NCBI RefSeq assembly: GCF_034064985.1
Contig: NZ_CP139249.1
Span: forward strand, 3,720,001 to 3,784,000
Origin: Acinetobacter pittii
GTDB lineage: Bacteria > Pseudomonadota > Gammaproteobacteria > Pseudomonadales > Moraxellaceae
Length of the DNA: 64,000 bases
Direction of reading: 5' to 3'
Below the pieces are notes generated by a model. The model made no database searches. It was given only the letters and a program-made list of their open reading frames with translations, and was not told the DNA's origin. This document shows, one piece after another, positions 1 through 8,685 of this stretch; position 1 is the first letter of the stretch; each line of letters opens with the position of its first letter. The translations under genes and the position numbers were made by a program.

Positions 1-386
1 GCTGGGAAAATACCTGCAGCAAATAGTAAAGATTTCGGATTTCTCAAAGTTGAGAAGAATAATTGACGTGGGCGAATGTTACGGTGGGTTTGGCTAAATT
101 GTTGTAAATGATTGGTTTTCCATAAACGGAATGCCATCCAGAACACATATGCCACACTTGTAATATGTAAAATGAGCAATAACGCAGGCCAAACTGGTGC
201 TGCCAAATGAATGAATACAGCCCAAAAGCTAATACCATAGGCATAGCCTAACCATTCCATTGGAATAAGCCAAAATGCTTTAGATAAACCTTGAGAATGA
301 GCAGCGGTTGCAAGTAAAGCATTTGTCGGCCCCGGAATGAGCAAAACAGCCAACATTGCCAATACAAAAAACCAACTCTCAATCAT
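1..386 (-). CDS. LysE-family amino-acid exporter, C-terminus beyond window
   Basis: The reading frame opens at 386 with MIESWFFVLAMLAVLLIPGP and runs off the left edge after about 128 residues, so only the N-terminal part is present. The first helix followed by the IPGPTNALLAT segment (about residues 17-28) is typical of LysE/RhtB exporters, which are about 200 residues with six membrane helices. Further hydrophobic stretches lie at about residues 40-60 and 70-90. Family members export amino acids or homoserine lactones; the substrate cannot be told here. The ATG at 386 was chosen because the frame upstream of it is closed by a stop. Confident of family, not of substrate. Confidence 0.8.
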   Translation of the reverse strand, partial: MIESWFFVLAMLAVLLIPGPTNALLATAAHSQGLSKAFWLIPMEWLGYAYGISFWAVFIHLAAPVWPALLLILHITSVAYVFWMAFRLWKTNHLQQFSQTHRNIRPRQLFFSTLRNPKSLLFAAGIFP

Positions 387-554
387 AAAGTTTCCATAAT
401 ATCCAAGATGGGGCCACCTTAAACGAAACAGGCAAAATATAGCAAGTTTATGAAGTTTTTTGATTACAGAAAATGCAGGTTTTTAGAAGCTTAAAAATGA
501 ATAACTGATTTATTTATATTGATTTTATTATGAAACATTTTGCTAAACTTTATT

Positions 555-588
555 CATCACAACATGCTTTTATTAGCATATTGTGATG
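555..588 (-). terminator. Strong hairpin downstream of lipoprotein gene
   Basis: CATCACAA, one mismatched base and ATGCT pair with AGCAT, one base and TTGTGATG, making an interrupted 13-bp stem with a short loop. It starts 12 bases after the stop codon of the lipoprotein gene. There is no clear T-run on either side, so it may protect the mRNA 3' end rather than act as an intrinsic terminator. Confidence 0.45.
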
Positions 589-600
589 TCAAATTGGCTA

Positions 601-987
601 TTAATTCGTCTTTTTCCGAACAATAATTGGACAATTCTTGAACTGAGCAGCCTGAACAATCGCTTCTTGTTGACCTAAAACACGAGAAAGTTCGGTGTTC
701 TTCGTTGAAGAAGATTGCCCCATATTTACAGAAATAGAAGGCCCGAATCCCCAACCGCCTCGTCCCCAGCCACCACCGAGTCCGAGACCAACACCCATAC
801 CTGTACTTTTTGGAGTTTGCACGCCATTGTCGATATATTGCTGAATACGGTTATATTCACTTTGTAACTGTTGGCAGCTCAAAGATTGATATTGTGTTGG
901 AGACACATAAGTCGGTTTTACCGTTGTAGCACAAGCGCCAAGCAGTAAAGTGGCTGCCACCAAAGGCGCAATATATAAGCCTTTCAT
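601..987 (-). CDS. Small glycine-rich lipoprotein, unknown function
   Basis: A 128-residue protein beginning MKGLYIAPLVAATLLLGAC: a lysine-containing n-region, a hydrophobic core and an LGAC lipobox with Cys at residue 19, so a lipid-anchored envelope protein. The mature part has a Cys-containing helical stretch (SLSCQQLQSEYNRIQQYI), then a very Gly/Trp-rich segment at about residues 72-90 (GVGLGLGGGWGRGGWGFG). The start at 987 is preferred because the AAGAGA purine run is well spaced from it; an in-frame ATG lies one codon upstream at 990. The ParA gene ends at 998, so the two genes are almost contiguous and probably co-transcribed. Function not recognised. Confidence 0.75.
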   Translation of the reverse strand: MKGLYIAPLVAATLLLGACATTVKPTYVSPTQYQSLSCQQLQSEYNRIQQYIDNGVQTPKSTGMGVGLGLGGGWGRGGWGFGPSISVNMGQSSSTKNTELSRVLGQQEAIVQAAQFKNCPIIVRKKTN

Positions 988-997
988 CATTTTTCTC

Positions 998-1840
998 TTA
1001 TCGTTTTGGCTCAATCTCACCAAACAATGTCTCATAAGCTTGAGTCAATTTATGTTCTGGTGCCAAATGTGCCAAAGGTAAATTTTTCTGATGCGATTCT
1101 TTCATCAAAATCGAAGGTGGTAACATGCTATTGAGTACAGGCAACCCTTCATCTTTTAACTGCTGAACCACTTCCCGAGGTAATTTTGCTTGGGATTGGA
1201 ATTGATTCACCACAATTCCTTCAATTTCCAAGCGATCATTATGATCATCTTGCGTTTCGAGAACATTTTCAATCAATGTTTGTAACGCACGTTTTGAAAA
1301 AACATCACAGTCGAAAGGAATGAGTACTTTATCGGCCGCAATGAGTGCAGACAAAGTAAAGAAGTTAAATGCTGGTGGCGTGTCTATATAGATACGGTCA
1401 TATCGTCCAACTAAGTTTTGGATCGAATCACGTAATTTATAAATTTTATGTTTACTTTCAAGTGCATGTTCAAGTGCACCAAGTGTAGGGCTAGCTGGAA
1501 GCACATCTAATTTTGCAAAAGGGGTTGAATGTACAAAACTGTCGAGATCTTTATTTCGTGGGGCTTTTAAAATTGAACCTAGCGCATTACCGATTAAACC
1601 TTTTTGTTGATTGTTGCCCAACACATCTTCAAAAAAGTTTTCGATATTCGGTTCTAAAATTGATTTTTCAGCAGAATAGGTTGCTTCATCGCCTAAAAGA
1701 TACTGACTAGAATTGGCTTGAGGATCAAGATCGATCACCAATGTTCTTAAGCCATGTTTGGCACTAATTGCAGCCAAATTTACAGTAATACTTGATTTCC
1801 CTACACCGCCTTTTTGGTTAAACACCACACGAGTTAACAT
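998..1840 (-). CDS. ParA-family P-loop ATPase, orphan
   Basis: A 280-residue ParA/MinD-type ATPase. The deviant Walker A is KGGVGKSS at residues 10-17, the A' motif is VIDLDPQANSS at about 35-45, and the Walker B region is IYIDTPPAF at about 150. ParA proteins bind DNA non-specifically in the ATP form and move or position cargo. No parB or centromere-like array lies next to it, and the downstream partner is a lipoprotein, so this is an orphan ParA rather than the chromosomal ParAB pair. It may position an envelope or other cellular structure. Start is the ATG after a purine-rich leader (GAGGGAAAC). Confidence 0.85.
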   Translation of the reverse strand: MLTRVVFNQKGGVGKSSITVNLAAISAKHGLRTLVIDLDPQANSSQYLLGDEATYSAEKSILEPNIENFFEDVLGNNQQKGLIGNALGSILKAPRNKDLDSFVHSTPFAKLDVLPASPTLGALEHALESKHKIYKLRDSIQNLVGRYDRIYIDTPPAFNFFTLSALIAADKVLIPFDCDVFSKRALQTLIENVLETQDDHNDRLEIEGIVVNQFQSQAKLPREVVQQLKDEGLPVLNSMLPPSILMKESHQKNLPLAHLAPEHKLTQAYETLFGEIEPKR

Positions 1841-1916
1841 GTTTCCCTCTGCATATTATTTTACTGTATGCAGTTTAACCTAGAGCTTAATCAAAAAGGC
1901 AAAGAATGTAGAACAA

Positions 1917-2309
1917 TTAAGCAAAAACAGGTTTCACAATCACTAAAATAATAATAGCAATAAATGCAATCGCACTAATGACCAAACCTGAACGGCGCTG
2001 TGCCAACAAAAGAGTGTCATCTTTTTTAAAGGCTTTCATTAAGGAAGATAACAACACTAAAAATAGAATAATTTTAGCGTAAAACCACGGTTGTACTTGA
2101 AAGTCTTTCATGACTAACAAAATTGCACCCGTAATGAAAACCACGGTAAATGACAAATGTTGCAAGGCAACTAATACTTTACGCCCTGCTGGGTTAGGTT
2201 GTTCACCTTGAACACCTATAAACAAAGTTGAAGCGCGTAAAACAAAGACCATAAGTGCGGCAGCTACCGCAGTCATATGAATAATTTTAGTGAGTAAATG
2301 TGCATCCAT
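1917..2309 (-). CDS. SirB-family inner-membrane protein
   Basis: A 130-residue hydrophobic protein with four predicted membrane helices, at about residues 5-27, 45-66, 73-90 and 105-127. The opening HLLTKIIHMTAVAAALMVFVLRA and the middle HLSFTVVFITGAILL resemble the SirB/YchQ-like family. The family name comes from Salmonella invasion gene regulation, but its biochemical role is not established. It lies 11 bp downstream of the bolA-like gene on the same strand, so co-transcription is likely. Confidence 0.7.
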   Translation of the reverse strand: MDAHLLTKIIHMTAVAAALMVFVLRASTLFIGVQGEQPNPAGRKVLVALQHLSFTVVFITGAILLVMKDFQVQPWFYAKIILFLVLLSSLMKAFKKDDTLLLAQRRSGLVISAIAFIAIIILVIVKPVFA

Positions 2310-2320
2310 GAAATTAACCC

Positions 2321-2629
2321 TTAGCTTTTAGGTGCATGTGCACATTCTGGGCTAGCAGGTGCTTGACCTTGCCACTCACTTGGCAAATAAGCATGAATTG
2401 CTAAAGCATGAATTTGGCCTGGATTCATCAAATCAGAAGCTAAGGCATATACTTTTTGATGACGTTGAACTAAACGCAATCCATTAAATTCGTCGCTCAC
2501 TATAATCACTTTAAAATGAGATTCTTTACCTGGAAAATAACCACCATGTCCTGCAGACTCATTGATAACTTCCAAATGGCTAGGTGCAAGGGTTTGTAAC
2601 CGTTCAATCAACTGTTGTTCAAGGCTCAT
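2321..2629 (-). CDS. BolA-family protein
   Basis: A 102-residue protein (MSLEQQLIERLQTLAPSHLEVINES...) with the BolA fold signature: an N-terminal helix, the SAGHGGYFPGKESHFKVIIVSDEF stretch and the RHQKVYALASDLM / IHALAIHAYLP helices. BolA proteins partner monothiol glutaredoxins in Fe-S and iron handling, and some bind DNA. The C-terminal tail (PASPECAHAPKS) is not part of the fold. The start at 2629 is supported by an AGGAA Shine-Dalgarno; a longer upstream frame has none. Confidence 0.85.
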   Translation of the reverse strand: MSLEQQLIERLQTLAPSHLEVINESAGHGGYFPGKESHFKVIIVSDEFNGLRLVQRHQKVYALASDLMNPGQIHALAIHAYLPSEWQGQAPASPECAHAPKS

Positions 2630-2822
2630 AGCTTTTCCTTTTACGATTATTCGTATATTTACCCCTAGTATACCCTGTCTACACACAAACAAAAGTTGCT
2701 CTTGTATGCTTTGACCTCAAACAAAATGTCTATTTATTCGGCAACTTAACGATAAAAATACATCTAATTGCTCATTTCTGATTTTATTTTATGCAATCAG
2801 CATATTTATTTGCATAAAGTTG

Positions 2823-2850
2823 TTGACCCATGTTTCGCTTAATGTATTAT
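2823..2850 (+). promoter_or_regulatory. Sigma70-like promoter of tRNA-Gly pair
   Basis: TTGACC at 2823-2828 and TATTAT at 2845-2850 are separated by 16 bp. A G/C-rich stretch (GCGGCACGC) follows, of the kind seen at stable-RNA promoters under stringent control. Confidence 0.55.
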
Positions 2851-2859
2851 AAGCGGCAC

Positions 2860-2935
<76 letters not shown>

Positions 2936-2980
2936 AATTGGTTTTTTTTGAGAAAGTTTTCGTAAAAACTGCTTATATAT

Positions 2981-3056
<76 letters not shown>

Positions 3057-3066
3057 AATTTAAAAG

Positions 3067-3095
3067 GCCCTAGTCGAAAGACTAGGGCTTTTTTC
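3067..3095 (+). terminator. Intrinsic terminator of tRNA-Gly operon
   Basis: GCCCTAGTC, loop GAAA and GACTAGGGC form a perfect 9-bp stem followed by a T-tract. Confidence 0.9.
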
Positions 3096-3225
3096 TTTTC
3101 ATTAATTCATAATTTTTTTACGTTCTATCTATTCACAGCATAATTCATTGAGAATGGCTCGGCTCATAGCCAAATATTTTATTACTAGGTTCACATTTTT
3201 AAATCATCATTTATAACGATTCAAT

Positions 3226-3987
3226 CTAGCCATATTTACAAGGCGTTGGAGTTATTCGATGCGTAGATATAAAGGGTAATACTTGAAAACAATCTATATT
3301 AAAGCTTTCTAGGTTATGGCTTTGTTGTAAACATATAGAAAAGATAAAGTTATGATCATAGACATAACTCTGGAAATAATACTCTTCTGTCTTTTGAGCA
3401 TCATTGGTTAAGTCGAGAAACTGTATATGTTCAGGCAACACATGAAAGTTGAGCTTCTTTAAATGACGGCTCATTCCTTCGCCAGTACATTTGATATAAG
3501 CCTCTTTTAAGGTCCATATTTGAAAAAATCGCTGAAATACACTGGATGAATCAGTGAGTTCATTCTCTTTAATCCATTCAATTTCAATCGGTGCTAACAC
3601 ACTATCAACACGCATCCACTCGAACTCACGGTCCACTTGTTCAATATCCACTCCTATTTCCCCTTCTTCGGTCACAGCGAGGATAATAACGTCCGCGGAG
3701 TGAGTAAGATTAAAATACACAGCCTTGCTGCCTTGTACAAAAGGCTTGCCGTTGGGATGTAATTGAATATTAACTTGATGAGGTGAGATGCCTAGCTTAT
3801 CCGCCAAGACAGTCTTCACTAATACTCGAGAGATCAAGAAAATTCGTGCGGCATGAGAATGATATTGATCATATCTCAGCTTCTCTGCCGTATTGAGAAA
3901 GCCGAGATAATGACTCAATACCATATGGTCTTGTGGTACCCGTGAAACTGGGCAGACATAAACCTGCACTTGGGCACGATCAGACAT
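3226..3987 (-). CDS. Sfp-type 4'-phosphopantetheinyl transferase
   Basis: A 253-residue Sfp/EntD-type enzyme that transfers phosphopantetheine from CoA to a serine of carrier proteins. The Mg-binding signature GVDIEQ is at about residues 112-117 and WTLKEAYIKCTGEG at about 158-171, the two hallmarks of the family; FNLTHS lies at about 92-97. Its ATG overlaps the stop codon of the upstream hydrolase frame by one base (TAATG), which implies translational coupling. In A. baumannii a PPTase occupies the matching position at the end of the AbaR-controlled lipopeptide cluster. Here the NRPS and carrier genes are absent from the window, so its carrier protein must be elsewhere. Confidence 0.9.
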   Translation of the reverse strand: MSDRAQVQVYVCPVSRVPQDHMVLSHYLGFLNTAEKLRYDQYHSHAARIFLISRVLVKTVLADKLGISPHQVNIQLHPNGKPFVQGSKAVYFNLTHSADVIILAVTEEGEIGVDIEQVDREFEWMRVDSVLAPIEIEWIKENELTDSSSVFQRFFQIWTLKEAYIKCTGEGMSRHLKKLNFHVLPEHIQFLDLTNDAQKTEEYYFQSYVYDHNFIFSICLQQSHNLESFNIDCFQVLPFISTHRITPTPCKYG

Positions 3988-5840
3988 TAAGAAGCTATAG
4001 TGCTGTTGTATTTCATCAGAACAGGTGCGAGATAGTCAGAAACCGCATCTACATGTGTAATGTGCGGATTATGGCCTGCGCCAGCAATGATATGTACAGG
4101 AATATTAGGACTTATTGTAGTAACAATTGGGTCCTTCTCTCCAACAATGATTTCAACTTTAGAACCAAGTTCGTTTAACAAAGCTGTTTGAGATACTCTC
4201 TGTTGAGGCAAACTAATACGATGCATATACTCACTAATATGCTTGGCTACCGACACTCGACGTAATGAATCCATCGCATAACCAACAGATAGATTTTTTT
4301 GCCCATCTGGATGCAGATTTTTAGCAATCTTATCTTTCGATACAAAACGGAAAATTAGATTAGAGATGATTTGTATTTGAAATATTTTTGCGGCCTGTGC
4401 CTGCACGAAATAAGGCGATATAAGGATAAGACGTGCAACTTTATTTGGATATTTCTGCGCAAGACTCAATGCAAATAAACATCCTAACGAGTGAGCAATA
4501 ACAACACTATTTGGTGCTAAAAGCTTTGCAGCATTATCAATAAACTGATGATTGTTATCTTCCATCACCTCATAACTACCTGAACGCCCAAGTCCAGGTA
4601 GGTCCATCATAACGACCTGATCATAGGTGATTTTATTAATTATTGGGAGCCAACATGTGCTATCGAATGGGATACCGTGTAAAAATAATGCAGAAGATTT
4701 TTCTGAACCAACTGGTTGTTTAGTATAGATTTCTGTCCAATATCGATTCTGATAGTTGAAACAGCTAGGTGTTGGTGCTTGCATACGACCAAAACATGTA
4801 AGCACTAGACGATCAATCCAACGAGAAAAATAAGCACTGGTACTGATTAAGTCCGCAATACCCATCTTAACAGCCATCTTTTCTGTTTCAGCGACATAAT
4901 AGTTTTCATTAGAAATGAAAGCGAGCTGCTCTTTTGAGCCACCAAGCAATACCTCAGGTAATTTCTCGAGCAGAACTTTAGGTATTTGCAAGTGTGGTGC
5001 GCTAACCCCTAAGTGCTCAGCAGCTAGGTTAACTAGGCGATGAAATTTGGGTGTCGTAGGATCAAGCAGCATATATTCCTGAGCAATAGTCTCAGGATAA
5101 GACATCGTTCGGATCAGAAAGCTCACGATATACTGCATATTGCATAGAGGTAGGAATGTGTCACGACCACCTGGTAATGCCAGTAAACGTCCCTGATAGA
5201 GCTTATCAATCATGTCAGCAATACCAATATATTGCATATCGCCATAATTATAAAAACCATCAATGACTGTGGCTGGATTTATTGCAGTCTATGGCACATT
5301 TAAACGCTTACAGGCCTCAATGAAAGCTTGATAACCCAAAATTTTTGAAGCCTCATAACCACCATGTTTGCAATACAACTCATCAGCCGATTCTTGCGGC
5401 GGCGCAGCCACACGATACCCGCCAATCCAGATAAATCGCTCAAGCTGCTTCAATGTTGCAGCCCATTCAATCAACGCCAGCCCTGACTTAATATTGGTAC
5501 GCTCAGCTTCAGCTTTGCTAATGCCCCAATTAAATGATGCTGCGAGATGATAAATTACATGGATTTTTGTCTGGGCGTCCGATAATAGAGAGTCCAGCTT
5601 AAAATCGCGGCTTAAATCATATTCAACAAAAGATATAGATGGATCAGCCAGCCCTTCTGTTGCAATGAAACCTAATAGCTTGTCTTTCTTAGTTGCGGCA
5701 TTACGCAGCGCAGCAATCACCTGATGACCTTCACGCAGAAGTTCAACGATCAGTCTGCTACCAATAAAACCTGCTGCACCTGTTACTAATATGGTCTTCC
5801 GTGAAAAATTATCTTTTTTTGCGTTATTTAAATTATCCAT
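3987..5840 (-). pseudogene. SDR-alpha/beta-hydrolase didomain gene, interrupted by in-frame TAG
   Basis: One frame of 618 codons is broken only by TAG at 5291-5289 (codon 184). The N-terminal half is an extended SDR/epimerase-like domain: VTGAAGFIGSRL at about residues 19-30 (NAD(P) loop) and YEASK (YxxxK catalytic pair). It continues after the stop with TAINPATVIDG, a natural continuation of the same fold. The C-terminal half is an alpha/beta hydrolase with LFLHGIPFDS, the nucleophile elbow IAHSLG, GEKDP and a catalytic-His segment GAGHNPH. The stop replaces a residue likely to have been Trp (TGG to TAG). As it stands two pieces could be made: 183 residues (3' edge 5289) and 416 residues from 5237. 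A lux-box-like palindrome lies 309 bp upstream. Product unknown; activity on a carrier-bound acyl chain is an inference. Confidence 0.75.
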
Positions 5841-6148
5841 AAATCACCTTACTAGGAATTATAACAAGTGGGGCTTGATATTGAATTCACATATTCATTT
5901 ATATATATTTCAGAGATTGAATTACACCAGTTTTCTTTTCTAAATACTCAGAAACTGTTTTATTTTCATTCAAAGATTTTATGGTCTTCCCAAGTTGTAA
6001 TACTATTATCTATACCTATTAAAATCACACCCCCTAATTAATTATATTCACCCTTTAAATTAGGACATTCTTTAACAAAAGTACCAGCTATCCATTCTAA
6101 TAAAAATAAATTCAAATTCTATTTTATGTACTAATATTTTTTTATTAC

Positions 6149-6168
6149 ACCTGTAAATATTTACAGGT
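6149..6168. promoter_or_regulatory. lux-box-like 20-bp perfect palindrome
   Basis: ACCTGTAAATATTTACAGGT is a perfect 20-bp palindrome in the A+T-rich gap between the abaR orthologue and the SDR-hydrolase gene. Its core CTGTAAATATTTACAG differs only at the two central bases from the A. baumannii AbaR lux box as I remember it (CTGTAAATTCTTACAG, upstream of abaI). It is probably the AbaR operator for the SDR-hydrolase-PPTase operon. The rest of the 5841-6227 gap shows no gene. Confidence 0.65.
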
Positions 6169-6227
6169 TGATTTATATTTATCAAAAAATCTACTTTATA
6201 GCCTTTTTCTCTATTATTTCTATAATT

Positions 6228-6944
6228 CTATAAAATTCCTAACATCACTGCCCGGATAGCAGCTGAAATTTTATTATTCACATTAAGCTTCTGCATTGAG
6301 TTTACGAGATGAAAATTTACTGTTCTTTCAGTCACTCTAAGTATCTGAGCAACCTCTCCTGACGTTTTACCTTCAGCTGTCCAACGTAATACTTCTTTTT
6401 CACGATTGGTTAAACAAAGATTAAACCGAGCAAATTCTGTGTCATTCATAATTTTAGCAATACTAGAATGCACTGTTTGAGACAGCCAATACATATTTAT
6501 GGATTGAGATTTCTGCTCTTTTTCTGATAACTCCTCAGTGGATCTTGCTAAAGTTAACATTCCACGCGTACCAATAAAATCACGGCTTGATTGCGCCCAG
6601 CCAAAATTTAAATTATAAGAACGCGCCTCTTCCCAGAAATCTTTTTGTGCTTGTGTCTTCGCAGATTGGCTCGACCAGACAAGTGGTTGGAGTGACATCA
6701 TACAATGTTGTACGGTTGGATCTATCTTCACATACTGCCATTCCATATAACACTTCTGTCATGCTTCTGGATAATTATTCAACATAATTGTTTTTGGTTC
6801 GGCAATTGATAAGGGTGATTGCATACCATAAGCACAATATTCAAATCCAAGCTTTAAAGCTGTAGACTCAACAATCTCAAATAACTGATATTCACTTTTT
6901 ACAATCAATGATGCTGATAATAAATCTTCTTGCCAATTTTCCAT
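6228..6944 (-). pseudogene. abaR: AbaR-type LuxR quorum-sensing regulator, interrupted by in-frame TGA
   Basis: A 238-codon frame is broken by one TGA (6761-6759, codon 62). The N-terminal piece (MENWQEDLLSA... to NNYPEA) and the C-terminal piece join in frame across the stop as NNYPEA-stop-QKCYMEWQYVKIDPT. In AbaR this reads NNYPQAWQKRY, so the lost residue is the invariant ligand-pocket Trp of LuxR proteins (TraR W57). The downstream Tyr, the DP pair and the GerE-type HTH (LTNREKEVLRWTAEGKTSGEVAQIL, VTERTVNFHL) are intact. The only independent product would be a 172-residue piece from an internal ATG at 6746 containing the HTH. The cognate abaI synthase is absent: 6945-7212 contains no gene. 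Confidence 0.85.
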
Positions 6945-7131
6945 TTCCCCTCATTAGACCTCATTCATAAACTATCTTTCATAGTCTTTCATTATAAATT
7001 TATATAACATTAATAATATTTTAACCTGAGGATATTTTTAATTATAGGAATACCATATGTGATAATTATACTAGAATATTTTTAATTTCAAATAATATAA
7101 CTTATTTAAAAATATAAGCCTATTAACAAGA

Positions 7132-7160
7132 AAACTCATGCCAAAGACAGGTATGAGTTT
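7132..7160 (-). terminator. Probable terminator of MFS transporter gene
   Basis: On the minus strand AAACTCATACC, a 7-base loop and GGCATGAGTTT form an 11-bp stem with one G-T pair, then a T-rich tail (TTTTCTTGTT). It lies about 50 bp after the MFS stop codon. The remaining 6945-7212 gap is A+T rich and holds no other recognisable feature. Confidence 0.6.
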
Positions 7161-7212
7161 CAATATTTTCATTTAGAAAATCAACAATGAGTCTAAAGAA
7201 TATTAACTTATA

Positions 7213-8565
7213 TTAATCAATTTTGGTTTTTAAATTTAAATTCGACTTTTTATAATAAGCTTCATCCGTTTTAGCACTCCAATCACGCGGCATAAATGAC
7301 GTCGATATAATTGCGACTACAGCCATACTTCCAATATAAAGCATAATTAGATATGGATTACCCTGCCCGACACTCAACAATTTAGTAGCAATCATCGGTG
7401 CCAAACCACCACCTAATACGCCAGCTAACTGTACCGAAATCGAGATTCCACTATAACGAATTTCCGCTGGAAATTGACGTGCAAAAAGCTGAGCTTGCGG
7501 CGCATACATAATTGGGAACACAACGCCAATTGCCAAAACAATTGCTGTCCACACTAATACCGGATCTTTTGTATTGAGCATGGTAAAAAATGGATAGCAG
7601 TAAAGCGCCAGTATGCATAGGCCAAACATAAACATATTGCGTTGGCCGACTTTATCCGACAAATGTCCACATAACGGTGTCATAAATAAAATAACGGCTG
7701 CGCCGCAAATGGTGGCAAATAAAATGTCTTGGCGCGGGATTCCAAGTTGTGCAGTGGTATAAGCCAATGTAAAAGTTGAAGCAATGTAAAACCATGCATT
7801 TTCGGCAGCGCGAGCCAAAATAATGGTGATGAGTTGCTTTGGATGGTTTTTAAAAACCTGTAGAGCAGGAACTTTAACTTCTTCAGATTGTTGTTTTACT
7901 TTTTCGAAATCTGGTGACTCAGGCACTTTTACTCGAATATACCAACCCACTGCCAGTAAAATAATGCTGGCAAGAAATGGTAAACGCCAACCCCAACTAA
8001 ACAGTGATTCTTCAGGTAATAACGACACCAGACCCAACGCGATTGAGGCTAGCATTAAGCCACCACCTGTACTAGCTTGAGGCAAGCTTCCCCAAAATCC
8101 TTTACCGCCTTCGGGTGCATGTTCAACGGCCATCAGTACAGCACCGCCCCATTCACCGCCCATTGCCATACCTTGAATGAATCGCAAGACAACCAAGCCA
8201 ATCGCAGCCCAATATCCAATTGATTCATAAGTCGGTAATAAGCCAATCAGTACGGTTGGGATCCCCATGAGCATCAAGGTCAGTAGCAACATCGATTTAC
8301 GGCCAATCTTGTCACCAAAATGACCAAAGACTAAGCCGCCTAATGGTCTTCCAATAAATCCAACGGCATAGGTGGCAAATGCAGCAAGCACGCCGGTAAG
8401 TGCATCCAGATTTGGGAAAAATAGCTTATTAAAAATGAGCGCCGCCGCCGCACCGTAAATAAAAAAGTCATACCACTCAATGGTGGTGCCGACCATGCTA
8501 GAGATACCTGCTAATCGATGTGACGACTTTTTAGTATTTGAACCGTTTCCATGTATTGATTGCAT
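7213..8565 (-). CDS. MFS metabolite:H+ symporter (MHS family)
   Basis: A 450-residue 12-helix transporter. The motif GTTIEWYDFFIYGAAAALIF (first helix) and the loop GHFGDKIGRKSMLL between helices 2 and 3 are diagnostic for the metabolite:H+ symporter branch (ShiA/KgtP/ProP-like), whose substrates are organic acids or osmolytes. It is the last gene of the valine/propionate-type operon, about 120 bp after the 3-hydroxyisobutyryl-CoA hydrolase gene. It probably imports a branched-chain intermediate or related acid, but this is an inference. The start at 8565 has a good AAGGAT; the frame extends further upstream without support. Confidence 0.85.
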   Translation of the reverse strand: MQSIHGNGSNTKKSSHRLAGISSMVGTTIEWYDFFIYGAAAALIFNKLFFPNLDALTGVLAAFATYAVGFIGRPLGGLVFGHFGDKIGRKSMLLLTLMLMGIPTVLIGLLPTYESIGYWAAIGLVVLRFIQGMAMGGEWGGAVLMAVEHAPEGGKGFWGSLPQASTGGGLMLASIALGLVSLLPEESLFSWGWRLPFLASIILLAVGWYIRVKVPESPDFEKVKQQSEEVKVPALQVFKNHPKQLITIILARAAENAWFYIASTFTLAYTTAQLGIPRQDILFATICGAAVILFMTPLCGHLSDKVGQRNMFMFGLCILALYCYPFFTMLNTKDPVLVWTAIVLAIGVVFPIMYAPQAQLFARQFPAEIRYSGISISVQLAGVLGGGLAPMIATKLLSVGQGNPYLIMLYIGSMAVVAIISTSFMPRDWSAKTDEAYYKKSNLNLKTKID

Positions 8566-8685
8566 CGTAATATCCTTTTTAGATTTTCTTGTTTTATCTT
8601 TTTTATGCTTATGACCAGCCCTGACCATAAGCATTTTCAGGTCTCGCTTTATCTCCTTAAGCTTTTTATGTTTTTGTAATTCGGT

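Noticed and set aside
3987..5237. Separate alpha/beta hydrolase gene starting at 5237
   Set aside because: The first 100 residues complete the SDR domain, and the frame is continuous with the upstream piece except for the TAG.
6228..6746. Stand-alone 172-residue LuxR regulator
   Set aside because: In-frame continuity across the single TGA shows it is the 3' part of abaR, though an internal start cannot be excluded.
6759..6761. UGA as a selenocysteine codon
   Set aside because: Homologues have Trp at this place and no SECIS-like hairpin follows.
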